From: Snuella sedimenti | GTDB taxonomy: Bacteria; Bacteroidota; Bacteroidia; Flavobacteriales; Flavobacteriaceae | Length of the DNA stretch: 53,114 nucleotides | Reading direction: 5' to 3' | Assembly (NCBI RefSeq): GCF_016428595.1 | Contig: NZ_JAELVQ010000024.1 | Coordinates: 1 to 53,114 of the forward strand | Part shown: piece by piece, positions 17,842 to 26,536 of the stretch | Position numbering within the stretch: the first letter of the stretch is position 1 | Layout: every line of letters begins with the position of its first letter | Program-made: the position numbers and the translations under genes | The notes under the pieces: generated by a model | Told to the model about the DNA's origin: nothing | The model's database searches: none | The model's input: the letters and a program-made list of their open reading frames with translations, nothing else

Positions 17842-18621
17842 TTAAAAGTCTAAGTATTCTGCGGTATGGGTTGCGTTTAAAAGCGAGGTCATTATTGCTG
17901 GGTCTCCATTCGTGTAAAAAAGGTTTTCAGGCATAAGCGTTACTATGTTTAATAGACCGTGTTGTTTTAAAATGGCTTTGGTTTGTTTGGCTACGGCTGC
18001 TCCAGAATCTATTATTTTAACGTGTTCAGGAAGCATCTCTTTTAGTAAGGGGATCAAGTAGGGGTAATGGGTACACCCTAAAACGAGATGGTCTATATTG
18101 GCTTCTATCATAGGTTGTAAGTAGATGTTAAGGAGGTGCCTCATTTCTTTTGAATGCAATGCCCCTTTTTCTATAAGTTCTACAATGCCTTCTCCTACAC
18201 GTTCAACAACTGTTATATTTGATGCGAATAACCCAGATGTTTTGGAAAAAAGTTCACTACTTAAAGTGCCTTTTGTTGCCAGTATGCCTACGGCATTGGT
18301 TTTGGTTTGTAAGGCAGCCGGTTTAATAGCAGGCTCAATACCAATAAAAGGAGTTTTATAAGAGTCCCTAAGTACTTTTATGGCATTGGTAGTAGCGGTG
18401 TTGCATGCTACAACAATTAATTTACAGCCTTTGCTAAGTAATAATTCGGTGTTTTTGATGCTTAATTGAACAATGGCATCTTTGCCTTTTGGACCATAAG
18501 GAGCATTGGCACTATCAGCTAAATAAATAGTGTTTTCATTAGGTAAGAGTTTATGGATCTCTTGCCATATAGAAGTTCCTCCTACACCCGAATCGAAGAT
18601 GCCAATAGGTTGTTTGTTCAT
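17842..18621 (-). CDS. murI: Glutamate racemase
   Basis: Cytoplasmic enzyme making D-glutamate for peptidoglycan. The two catalytic cysteines are present: Cys73 in VACNTATT and Cys183 in LGCTHYPYL, with the N-terminal Asp10-Ser11 in GIFDSGVGG. At 259 residues it is of normal length. It follows the ompH genes on the minus strand but is separated from them by a hairpin terminator at 18641-18660. Confidence 0.96.
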   Translation of the reverse strand: MNKQPIGIFDSGVGGTSIWQEIHKLLPNENTIYLADSANAPYGPKGKDAIVQLSIKNTELLLSKGCKLIVVACNTATTNAIKVLRDSYKTPFIGIEPAIKPAALQTKTNAVGILATKGTLSSELFSKTSGLFASNITVVERVGEGIVELIEKGALHSKEMRHLLNIYLQPMIEANIDHLVLGCTHYPYLIPLLKEMLPEHVKIIDSGAAVAKQTKAILKQHGLLNIVTLMPENLFYTNGDPAIMTSLLNATHTAEYLDF

Positions 18622-18636
18622 GGTTTAACAAAAGTA

Positions 18637-18664
18637 AAAAAGCTACTTGATTAAGTAGCTTTTT
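18637..18664 (-). terminator. Terminator between ompH and murI
   Basis: Perfect 8-bp stem (AGCTACTT and AAGTAGCT, 18641-18660, 4-nt loop) flanked by A and T runs, so it could act in both directions. In the minus direction it ends the ompH transcript 39 nt past its stop, before murI. Confidence 0.8.
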
Positions 18665-18698
18665 AAATTATTTTAATTATGATTTAGAAGGGGTATAG

Positions 18699-19205
18699 TT
18701 AAATACCTAATTCTTTTTTAACATCATCTAACAAATTTTTACCGTCTGCTAGGATTGTTACACCAAGAGAAGAATCCAAGACATACTCATAACCTTGTGC
18801 TCTCCCCACTTTTAAGATGGCTTGGCGTGCTTTCTCTGTGATAGGCTTTAATAACTCTTCTTGCTTCTTTTGCATATCTTGCTGCGCATCCATTCTATAT
18901 TTTTGAATACGTTGCTCTTTTTCTTGTAACTCAAGTGCTCTTTTTTGATTTTCCTCTTCTGTTTTTGTGGCTTGTTCGGCTTCGTATTGTTTAGCAGTGT
19001 TTTGGAATTCGGTAATAGAAGCTTGAATATCTGTTTGGTATGTTTTACCTAAAGTTTCTATTTGTGTTTGGGCAGCTTTCATCTCCGGCATTGCCTGAAT
19101 TAATTCTTGCGTATTTATATGAGCAACTTTACTCTGAGCTTGTGTAAAGCTTACGGTTCCTATACATAATGCAGTTGCTAATAAAATTGTTTTTAATTGT
19201 TTCAT
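18699..19205 (-). CDS. OmpH/Skp-family periplasmic chaperone (short form)
   Basis: A 168-residue protein with a clear signal peptide (about 1-23, ending TQAQ) and the Skp layout: a short beta core (KVAHINTQELIQAMPEM, then GYEYVLDSSLGVTILADG at the end) around a long coiled coil rich in Gln, Glu and Lys (about 60-125). Family role: holds unfolded outer-membrane proteins in the periplasm for the Bam complex. It lies 31 nt after a second ompH gene and downstream of bamA, the classic arrangement. Confidence 0.93.
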   Translation of the reverse strand: MKQLKTILLATALCIGTVSFTQAQSKVAHINTQELIQAMPEMKAAQTQIETLGKTYQTDIQASITEFQNTAKQYEAEQATKTEEENQKRALELQEKEQRIQKYRMDAQQDMQKKQEELLKPITEKARQAILKVGRAQGYEYVLDSSLGVTILADGKNLLDDVKKELGI

Positions 19206-19236
19206 TTTTAAAATAGTATTAATGTGTTATAAATTA

Positions 19237-20235
19237 TTAATTGTTGTTTATACTGTCTCTTGCTTTTTGTCTGTCTTCTAAAATTTTCTTCCTTCTTTCT
19301 TCTAGTTCTTTTTTTCGTGCTTCTCGTTCCTTTAATTTTTCTTGTCTACGTTCTTCTAAGAGTTGTTCTCTAGTTTTTGTTTCTCCGTCGGTTTTCGTGC
19401 TTTCAGATGCTTGGGCTTCGGGTTTTTTATCCGCTGTTTCTGTTTCCAATTTGCTTCTGGCATCTAGCTTTGCTTGTCTTGCTTTTTCGCGTTCATCCAA
19501 TATTTTCTGGCGTCTTTCCTCGGCTTCTTTTTTCTTGGCTTCACGTGCATCTAAAATTTCTTGTCGACGCTTTTCAATGGCACTTTCCCTTGCTTCTTGC
19601 TTTTCTTTCAATGCTTTTTCACGTTCCTCCAGCTCTTCGTTTATTTCTGGCACCAATTCTTCTTCTTCAGCAGCTTTGCGTTCCGATTTAGATTGTACTT
19701 GTTTACGCTTGGATGCTCTTGTTATGCTCCTTAAAATTTGTTCGCTTAAATCGAACTGTTTTGCCGAATACAACATGACCACATCGGCCGATTTGTCAAA
19801 AATGAAATCATATTTCCTACTTGCTGCAATGTCTTGAACAGCTGCAAAAATTTGATCTTGTATGGGTTGCATTAACTGCTTCTTTTGAAGCATTAAATCG
19901 CCATTGGGTCCAAATCGTTTTTGCTGATAGTCTAAGATTTCTTTTTCTTCAAAATAAATATCTTCTTCGCGTTCTTCTACAAGTTCTTTTGTTAAAAGCG
20001 CCTTTTCATTGCTAAGGTCCTTACGTTTTTGTTCAACTTCAGACAATTTGACTTCAATTTCGTTTTTCCATTTTTGCGCTTTATCATTTAGTTGCTCGGT
20101 AGCTTGTTGGTATTCGGAAACGTTTTCAAGAATGTATTCGGTATCTATGTAACCTATCCTAACGCCTCTTTGAGCATGCAAAGAATAGCTTGAAATAAAA
20201 AGGGTTATCAGTAAAAAAAGAACGTTATGTTTCAT
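19237..20235 (-). CDS. OmpH/Skp-family protein with a long charged C-terminal coiled coil
   Basis: A 332-residue protein from the ATG at 20235, which gives a good signal peptide (MKHNVLFLLITLFISSYSLH, then AQ); a longer in-frame ATG at 20322 adds 29 residues with no family support. The first about 175 residues are a Skp domain (RVGIGYIDTEYILEN-type start, KYDFIFDKSADVVMLYS end). The remainder is almost entirely Glu, Lys, Arg, Gln and Ala in a register with repeated pieces such as RRQEILDAREAKKKEAEERR and RRQKILDEREKARQ, predicted to be one long helix. Family role: periplasmic chaperone; the tail's role is unknown. It is paired with the short ompH gene downstream. Confidence 0.9.
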   Translation of the reverse strand: MKHNVLFLLITLFISSYSLHAQRGVRIGYIDTEYILENVSEYQQATEQLNDKAQKWKNEIEVKLSEVEQKRKDLSNEKALLTKELVEEREEDIYFEEKEILDYQQKRFGPNGDLMLQKKQLMQPIQDQIFAAVQDIAASRKYDFIFDKSADVVMLYSAKQFDLSEQILRSITRASKRKQVQSKSERKAAEEEELVPEINEELEEREKALKEKQEARESAIEKRRQEILDAREAKKKEAEERRQKILDEREKARQAKLDARSKLETETADKKPEAQASESTKTDGETKTREQLLEERRQEKLKEREARKKELEERRKKILEDRQKARDSINNN

Positions 20236-20618
20236 GTGGTTGTACGCATTTGGCTGTTTGGTCACATGTAACTCACATATATTATTTCGTTGGATTTGAA
20301 ATTTTTTTAATGCACGTTTCATCTGTTAGATATTTTTATTATTTATTGGTTTATAAATTCTAAAAACGACAGATGATTTATTAGCTAGGTACTGTCACTT
20401 TTTGAATTACTCATTTCAAAATTAACGTTTTTTAACCTTAAAAATTTTAATTCTTCTTTCAAATCATCAAACAAATATTAGAAAATATCATGCCAAATTA
20501 AATTTTTCTAGTTTTCCAATTGGCAAAACAGACCGTAGTAATCATAAAATATTCTCTAAAATTCCATGTTTTGTTGTTATACTTTTTCCTTTTAAATTGT
20601 TAAACATAGGGCGGCACA
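20236..20618. other. Non-coding gap between bamA and ompH (383 bp)
   Basis: No convincing gene is seen. On the minus strand TAATTTTG (complement of 20417-20424) fits a -7 box and could start transcription of the two ompH genes, though no -33 element is clear. An imperfect palindrome lies at about 20514-20533 (around CCAATTGG). The rest is AT-rich sequence in which I see nothing definite. Confidence 0.4.
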
Positions 20619-23213
20619 TTAAAATTGTTGTCCAATTATAAAGTGGGTTTCCCAACCATTCTTTTGAGTTTCTCCAGGTAACGGATCGAAACCATGTCCG
20701 AAGTCGATACCCAACAAGCCAAAGGCAGGCATGAAAATGCGAATACCCAATCCAGCAGAACGTTTAAGGCTAAAGGGGTTGTAATCCCTAAAGCTATTAT
20801 ACGATGCACCGCCTTCAATAAAGGTTAATGCATATATTTTAGCAGAAGCCTTCAGGGTAATTGGATAACGTAATTCCAATGAAAATTTATTATAGATAGT
20901 CCCTCCATCTCTATCAGACAGTGATTGGTTAGGGTACCCACGTAAAGCAATGGCTTCCCTGCCATCTAAACTGTAAGTTCCTAGTCCATCACCCCCTAGA
21001 AAGAAACGTTCAAAAGGTATAATTCCCCTGTCGTTATTATAGGCCCCAAGGAAACCAAATTCTACGCTAGGTTTTAATACCAAGTCTTTTACAATTTGAG
21101 CGTACCAATCGCCTTTAAAGTTTATTTTGTAGAACTCTAACCATTTATAACGTTCCTGGTCAATTCTTGGAAGGTCTTCTTGAGCCTGATTGTAGGCGCT
21201 GGTTTGTTCTGGTGTTGGGTTAGAAAGAGAACCGAAGTTTTGAATAATATCAAAGGCTTCATCCCTATCTTGTTTAAGTGTGGTATAATCTACACCATTA
21301 AATAAAGAATAAGGCACTGTTAACTTAGCTGTAACACCAAAGTTTGAACCGCCAGTTGGATAAATAGGATCTATTTGGGTATTGTTTCTACTTAAGCCCA
21401 CCGTATAGGATAAGTTGTTAGAGTAACCATCTCCAAAGGTAAACAGACCAGTGTTGTAATTGTTAAGATCGTAGCGTTGGTAGCTAATGGCTTGCGATAA
21501 TGTGAAATAATCATCAGGTACTGTTAATCGTTTTGCTAAACCAAAGGTAATCCCCGTAATATTAAAGCTTCTGCTTTTATCGGCGTTACGGGTTACGTAG
21601 TCATATAAGAATTGCTTGGTATGTGATATGGATGTCGAAAACTGGACAGGTCGTTTACCGCCTAACCAGGGTTCAGAAAAAGAGAAACTATAAGTTTGGT
21701 AAAAACGACTGGCTTGTAAACGTAGCGCCAATTTTTGGCCATCTCCCATAGGGATAGGTTTGTAAGCGTCTTTTTTAAAGATATCCTTAATGGCAAAGTT
21801 GTTAAACGATAGTCCTAGCGTTCCTATAAAACCACCACCACCATAGCCACCTTGCAATTCAATTTGGCTAGATCCAGTTTCTTTAACAGCATATTCCATA
21901 TCTATGGTGCCTTCTATCGGATTTGGGTTGTTAAAGTTAGGCGATATTTCCTGAGCATCGAAAAAGCCTAACTGTCCCAGTTCCCTAACAGTACGAACAA
22001 CATTGGCCTTACTGTATAACTGTCCCGGTCTGGTTCGTATTTCCCGGTATATAACGTGATCGTTTGTTTTGTCGTTGCCAACAACCGATACACTGTTAAA
22101 GTAGGCTGGTTTTCCTTCGGTTATACGTATTTCCATATCGATAACATTATCGTTGGCACTAACTTCTACTGGGTTTATTTGTGAAAATAGGTAACCGTTA
22201 TTTTGGTATTGGTTTGTAATATCAAAGGCATCAGGTTTAGTAGGATCTGCGATACGCTTTTCCAGTAAAACACCATTGTAGATATCTCCCTTTTTGATAC
22301 GCAATAATCTATTTAATTGTTCATCTGTATATACGGTGTTCCCAATGAACTTAATGTCTCCAAAGGTGTATAGGTTGCCTTCTTCTAAATCAATTTTAAG
22401 GGAAATAGTTTTATTGTCGTTTACTATTAAACTGTCAGATACAATGCGTGCATCCCGATACCCATTTTCTTTATATTTTTCAATAACTTTCGATAAATCT
22501 GCCTGATAGGCTGAGTCTATAAATTTAGAACGTTTTAGTAAGCGCAGGCGGTTTATTTTTTTGGTGCTCTTCATGCTTTTTCTAAGCTTTTTGTCACTTA
22601 AAACCGAATTGCCTTCAAATGTAATGTCTTTTATTTTTACCTTTTCACCCTTATCAATATTAAGTACCATATTAACCCTGGAAGTTTCTATAGAGTCTTT
22701 AACGTCTATAGTATTGATGTGTACTTTGGTGTTTAAAAAGCCTTGTTTTTTGTACTTGGTTTCAAGGAAATTTTTTGTTGTGGTCCTTAGGTTTTCAGTT
22801 ACTTTAACGCCTTTCTTTAGCTTATTTTCTTCAATAATACTTTCTTTTTTACTGTTTTTTACACCATTAATTTTTAGTTCATTAAGCTGGGGTAAATCGG
22901 AAAGTTTAATTTCCAAGGAGGCGACATTGCCTTCAATTTTAGCAATATAAATTTCTATGTCACCAAACAGTTTTGAATCCCAAAGCTTTTTTATGGCTTT
23001 GCTTATGTCCTTGCCGGGAATCATGATTTCTTTTCCTTTTCTTAAACCAGAGTAGCTAATAATGGTTTGTTCCTCAAATTTGGTATTCCCCGAAACGGAA
23101 ATGTCCCCTAAAACGTATTTTTTTCCACTGGAAAATGCTTGTTCTTGCGCTTGAAAATTGAAGCTGCCTATAAATAGTAATAAGGTAATGCAGTACTTTA
23201 AATATGTTGTCAA
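20619..23213 (-). CDS. bamA: Outer membrane protein assembly factor BamA
   Basis: About 864 residues: signal peptide (LKYCITLLLFIGSFNFQAQ), then five POTRA domains (about 30-420; for example YVLGDISVSGNTKFEEQTII and GDIKFIGNTVYTDEQLNRLL), then the 16-strand Omp85 barrel with the GGxG region and the lid-loop motif in LRGYPNQSL, ending in a terminal strand FIIGQQF. It is the core of the outer-membrane insertion machine. The start is not certain: no ATG fits. TTG at 23213 (11 nt after the uppS stop) or GTG at 23240 (overlapping uppS) are the candidates; I chose TTG. Gene order uppS-bamA-ompH-ompH is the conserved envelope cluster. Confidence 0.93.
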   Translation of the reverse strand: MTTYLKYCITLLLFIGSFNFQAQEQAFSSGKKYVLGDISVSGNTKFEEQTIISYSGLRKGKEIMIPGKDISKAIKKLWDSKLFGDIEIYIAKIEGNVASLEIKLSDLPQLNELKINGVKNSKKESIIEENKLKKGVKVTENLRTTTKNFLETKYKKQGFLNTKVHINTIDVKDSIETSRVNMVLNIDKGEKVKIKDITFEGNSVLSDKKLRKSMKSTKKINRLRLLKRSKFIDSAYQADLSKVIEKYKENGYRDARIVSDSLIVNDNKTISLKIDLEEGNLYTFGDIKFIGNTVYTDEQLNRLLRIKKGDIYNGVLLEKRIADPTKPDAFDITNQYQNNGYLFSQINPVEVSANDNVIDMEIRITEGKPAYFNSVSVVGNDKTNDHVIYREIRTRPGQLYSKANVVRTVRELGQLGFFDAQEISPNFNNPNPIEGTIDMEYAVKETGSSQIELQGGYGGGGFIGTLGLSFNNFAIKDIFKKDAYKPIPMGDGQKLALRLQASRFYQTYSFSFSEPWLGGKRPVQFSTSISHTKQFLYDYVTRNADKSRSFNITGITFGLAKRLTVPDDYFTLSQAISYQRYDLNNYNTGLFTFGDGYSNNLSYTVGLSRNNTQIDPIYPTGGSNFGVTAKLTVPYSLFNGVDYTTLKQDRDEAFDIIQNFGSLSNPTPEQTSAYNQAQEDLPRIDQERYKWLEFYKINFKGDWYAQIVKDLVLKPSVEFGFLGAYNNDRGIIPFERFFLGGDGLGTYSLDGREAIALRGYPNQSLSDRDGGTIYNKFSLELRYPITLKASAKIYALTFIEGGASYNSFRDYNPFSLKRSAGLGIRIFMPAFGLLGIDFGHGFDPLPGETQKNGWETHFIIGQQF

Positions 23214-23223
23214 AGGTAAAATT

Positions 23224-23964
23224 TTAGCTAAGTTGTTCACTTGTTTTCCCAAATCGTCGTTCTCTTTTTTGATATTCAATAATAGCTTCATGTAAATGTT
23301 GCTTTTTAAAATCTGGCCAAAGTATACTGGTAAAGTATAATTCGGCATAAGCAATTTGCCAAAGCAAAAAGTTGCTTATACGTTGTTCGCCACTGGTTCT
23401 TATAAGCAAGTCTACATCTGGTAAATTATGCGTATAAAGATGCTCATTTATAATTGATTCATCAATATTTTCGGGCGAAATTATATTATTTTTAACTTTA
23501 ATACTAATTTCTTTAACAGTGTTTAGCAATTCTTCCCTAGAACCATAACTTAAAGCCAATGTTAAGGTCATTCTGTTATGGTTCTTGGTAGCATCCATAA
23601 CATCTTTCAATTCATTTAGGACTTTTGAAGGGAGTGTGCTTAAATTGCCTATAGCACAAAGTTTTATGTTGTTCTCTTTAAGTGTCTTTATTTCTTTTTT
23701 TAAAGAGGCGACTAATAGTTTCATTAAGGTTTGTACTTCCAATTTTGGACGTTTCCAGTTTTCGGTGGAAAAAGCATAGAGGGTTAAGTTTTCTATGCCA
23801 AGTTCGGCACTTGCTTCAACAACCTGTCTAACGGCCTTGGTGCCATTCTCATGTCCAAAAGCACGCAACATCCCACGTTGTTTGGCCCAGCGCCCATTGC
23901 CATCCATAATAATGGCGACATGTTTGGGTAGCTTGTCAAGTGCTATTTGTTGTTTTAAATCCAT
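23224..23964 (-). CDS. uppS: Isoprenyl transferase (undecaprenyl diphosphate synthase)
   Basis: A 246-residue cis-prenyltransferase that makes C55 undecaprenyl diphosphate, the lipid carrier for cell-wall and polysaccharide units. The catalytic Asp21 lies in AIIMDGNGRWAKQRG. The substrate-binding Arg and Ser cluster is seen in LLIRTSGEQRISNFLLWQIAYAEL (in parts), and the terminal RERRFGK is typical. Start ATG 23964 abuts the stop of the DUF6089 gene. Confidence 0.96.
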   Translation of the reverse strand: MDLKQQIALDKLPKHVAIIMDGNGRWAKQRGMLRAFGHENGTKAVRQVVEASAELGIENLTLYAFSTENWKRPKLEVQTLMKLLVASLKKEIKTLKENNIKLCAIGNLSTLPSKVLNELKDVMDATKNHNRMTLTLALSYGSREELLNTVKEISIKVKNNIISPENIDESIINEHLYTHNLPDVDLLIRTSGEQRISNFLLWQIAYAELYFTSILWPDFKKQHLHEAIIEYQKRERRFGKTSEQLS

Positions 23965-24651
23965 TTAATTTGGGCAATAACAAGGGTTTATTCCAAAAGT
24001 ATATGTTAAGGTAACACCCGAAAACACATACCAATCATAATTATTTATATTACCAAAGCGAAAGTGCTGAAGGTCTGGATCCTTGGGAGCGCTACCGTCA
24101 ATTCTATCGGAAAAGGTAAATCGTGCACCTATTTCAGCACTTAAATTAAGGTGTCCTATAAACGTTGTTTTAAATCCCAAGGCCATAGGAATTCCAAAAG
24201 CCCAGCTAGAGCCTCCGCCATCGAACCTAACGCCATTGGCAAAATAAAAATTGTCATGATGTGCTGCGCTAATACCTGAATATAAATAAGGGGTTGCTAT
24301 TTTTTTACCTGTGTGCAAATCGTAATCAAAAAAGGTGAATTCCATTCCAGCCGACAGCTCTATAACAGGGTTGGTGAATTCGTAGCCGCGTTGTATGCGT
24401 CTAGGGTCATCCGAATCTAAGTCTACACCTTTTAAGTCACTAAATATTAAAGAAAAACGGTAAGAATGCCTTGGGCTTCTGTTCCATTTGTAAACACCGC
24501 CAAAGGCTAGTTGGTTTGGTGATATATAATTGGTGGCACCTACATCTCCTATAAAATTGCTGCCACCCAAATAAACTCCTATTTCGTGAATTTGGGAGTG
24601 GCTTAAATGAACGCTTAAAATGCTTAATATTAATACGGTAAAATGCCTCAT
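23965..24651 (-). CDS. DUF6089 family outer-membrane beta-barrel protein
   Basis: A 228-residue protein with a signal peptide (about 1-19, ending HLSHSQ) and alternating strands. The Bacteroidota DUF6089 start is seen (HEIGVYLGGSNFIGDVGATNY in parts) along with a Cys-containing end (GINPCYCPN). The family is strongly linked to uppS and bamA in Flavobacteriia, but its role is not known; an outer-membrane barrel is an inference from strand pattern. It directly precedes uppS with no gap. Confidence 0.85.
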   Translation of the reverse strand: MRHFTVLILSILSVHLSHSQIHEIGVYLGGSNFIGDVGATNYISPNQLAFGGVYKWNRSPRHSYRFSLIFSDLKGVDLDSDDPRRIQRGYEFTNPVIELSAGMEFTFFDYDLHTGKKIATPYLYSGISAAHHDNFYFANGVRFDGGGSSWAFGIPMALGFKTTFIGHLNLSAEIGARFTFSDRIDGSAPKDPDLQHFRFGNINNYDWYVFSGVTLTYTFGINPCYCPN

Positions 24652-24750
24652 AAATATTCAAAAGTTTGCAAATATAATAAATAAGATTAGCCAATTACAA
24701 TTTGTAATGAATTGTCTGAGTTTAAAACAGTATTTCTATTAATTTATTGC

Positions 24751-25635
24751 TTAGTTACGTTTGTCTTCACCCCAAAGTAACTTTTTGCGAAGTGTTACCA
24801 AAAAGCTTTCGTTTAAAAGATCTATCATCTTAATTTTAAAGGGGGCCTTTTTTATTTTTATAATGGTCCCATTGTCTAAAGTTGCAATTCTGGAGTCTAA
24901 TGATACTAGGTGTTGCTCTTCTCTGCCGTCAACTTTTAATTGAATTTCAGTTGAGTCTGGAATGACTAGCGGTCGAGCACTCAAATTGTGGGGTGCGATA
25001 GGTGTTAAAACCAAACTGTTAGCGCCAGGTGTTATTACGGGGCCTCCACAACTAAGGGAATAGCCGGTAGATCCTGTTGGGGTCGATACAATTAAGCCAT
25101 CGCTCCAATACGATGTGAGGTATTCGCCATCCAAGTGGGTTTCTACAGTAATCATGGATGTCGTATTTTTTCTGCTTACAGCTACTTCATTAAGTGCAAA
25201 GTTTAAGGCGTTAAGGTTTTTGTTTTCAGGTATGGTCTCGACAGCAAGTAAGCTGCGTTCAGATATGTTATAATTACCATCAATAATATCCTGAATGGCA
25301 TTTTCTATTTCGCCTACTTGAATGGTTGCTAAAAACCCTAAACGCCCAGTGTTGATTCCAATAATGGGAATGTTAATGTCTTTTACAAAGGTAGTAGCTC
25401 TTAAAATGGTGCCGTCGCCTCCTACACTAATAAATAAATCAAACGAATCGTCTAAGGTGTCAAAGGTTTTAAAGGATTCAAAATCTTTAATTATAGTAGA
25501 GTTGTTTTTAATAAGACTATGGAATTCAGTTTCAATATAGGCATCAATGTTCTTTTTTAGTAAGTAATTAAAAAGCGTCAATACCGAAGCACTTGTGGTT
25601 TTATTATAAAATCGACCAAAAATAGCAACCTTCAT
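24751..25635 (-). CDS. nadK: NAD kinase
   Basis: A 294-residue ATP-dependent kinase making NADP from NAD. The GGDGT signature is at 72-76 (ISVGGDGTILRATT), and the second conserved block SDGLIVSTPTGSTGYSLSCGG is present in full (about 177-197), with a C-terminal beta domain typical of the family. It lies 4 nt after the CBS gene on the same strand. Confidence 0.96.
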   Translation of the reverse strand: MKVAIFGRFYNKTTSASVLTLFNYLLKKNIDAYIETEFHSLIKNNSTIIKDFESFKTFDTLDDSFDLFISVGGDGTILRATTFVKDINIPIIGINTGRLGFLATIQVGEIENAIQDIIDGNYNISERSLLAVETIPENKNLNALNFALNEVAVSRKNTTSMITVETHLDGEYLTSYWSDGLIVSTPTGSTGYSLSCGGPVITPGANSLVLTPIAPHNLSARPLVIPDSTEIQLKVDGREEQHLVSLDSRIATLDNGTIIKIKKAPFKIKMIDLLNESFLVTLRKKLLWGEDKRN

Positions 25636-25639
25636 AAAT

Positions 25640-26299
25640 CTATATGTTTAAATATTTCTTTAAATATTCCGATCTTTCTTTTAGGATCTCGTTATAGCTG
25701 TCGTCTTCATGACCGGAAACAATATTATAGCTATAGCGCCTAAAGGTCTGTATAATTTCATTAAGGCTAACATTTGCTATTTTAAGAGTGACTTGCGCGA
25801 CATCATTTTTTATTTTTGAAATAAAAGCGCCTAAAAGTCTGCCGTTGTTTGATTCTACTATTTGGCTTATCTCACTAAAAGAGTAATCGTTAATGCCTTT
25901 TTCGATAACCAAAATACCACCAGCTTCAGAAAAAAATGGAGACTCAGCAAATAAACTTATAATATCGTTTAATTCGTAATAGCCCAGGTATTTGTTGTCA
26001 TTATCTAAAACAGGCATGATGTTGGTAGACTTTTGGGCAAAAACTTCCAGTACATCCAACCAAAGTGTGGTGTCCCGAACAAAAAAGTCTTCGAGTGCAT
26101 ATTTGTAGTCTTTTAACAGTTTGTCCGTTTCAAAGCAATGCGCGTCGGTTTCAAAAAAGCAACCTATAAATACATCGTTGTCGTCTTTTACCGGAATATG
26201 GGAATAGGTAAGCCGATTAAACAACTGCTGTAATTCGCTTATGTTGCTGTTGACGTTTAACGGTTCTATATCGTTAATTATATATTGAGAAAGCTTCAT
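25640..26299 (-). CDS. CBS-domain protein (AcuB-like)
   Basis: A 219-residue cytoplasmic protein. Two CBS motifs can be read in the first 130 residues (FNRLTYSHIPVKDDNDVFIG and QKSTNIMPVLDNDNKYLGYY), followed by an ACT-like C-terminal region (GGILVIEKGINDYSFSEISQ). CBS pairs bind adenosyl ligands and act as regulatory modules. Placement directly before nadK is often seen in Flavobacteriia; a sensor role for nucleotide state is inference only. Confidence 0.88.
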   Translation of the reverse strand: MKLSQYIINDIEPLNVNSNISELQQLFNRLTYSHIPVKDDNDVFIGCFFETDAHCFETDKLLKDYKYALEDFFVRDTTLWLDVLEVFAQKSTNIMPVLDNDNKYLGYYELNDIISLFAESPFFSEAGGILVIEKGINDYSFSEISQIVESNNGRLLGAFISKIKNDVAQVTLKIANVSLNEIIQTFRRYSYNIVSGHEDDSYNEILKERSEYLKKYLNI

Positions 26300-26335
26300 T
26301 GTTTATTTTATGTTTTTTAGTGTTGACTCGATAAC

Positions 26336-26414
26336 CGAGATTTAAATGCTCCGAGGCTTGCCTCGAAACCAATAGTGTTTATTCTAATAAATGCCTCGTG
26401 GGTTTACCCCGAGG
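26336..26414. repeat. Pair of short palindromic repeats (REP-like)
   Basis: Two hairpins lie in the divergent gap between the CBS gene and pdxJ. The first is a perfect 6-bp stem CGAGGC/GCCTCG (26352-26365). The second, at 26394-26414, pairs CCTCG-GGG with CCC-CGAGG around one bulged T. The sequence leading into the first hairpin (26336-26361) matches 21 of 26 positions with 50040-50065, far away beside the tracrRNA gene, so this is a dispersed element. Confidence 0.65.
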
Positions 26415-26509
26415 TAGTTTGCTTTACCAATTGCGAATGCCATTGCTATTACACCAAATTACCTGTGCAAATTAATCAAAAAAATAGTACTTAAGCTTGT
26501 TCTACTTTG

Positions 26510-26517
26510 TATTTTTG
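26510..26517 (+). promoter_or_regulatory. Putative -7 box for pdxJ
   Basis: TATTTTTG (TAnnTTTG type) lies 19 nt before the pdxJ ATG at 26537. There is no good -33 TTG at the standard distance. Confidence 0.4.
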
Positions 26518-26536
26518 TCATTTAAAACAGCGATTC

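Noticed and set aside
19241-19837. Long Ser/Phe/Leu-rich plus-strand frames opposite ompH
   Set aside because: They are shadows of the Lys/Glu/Arg-rich coiled-coil gene on the minus strand.
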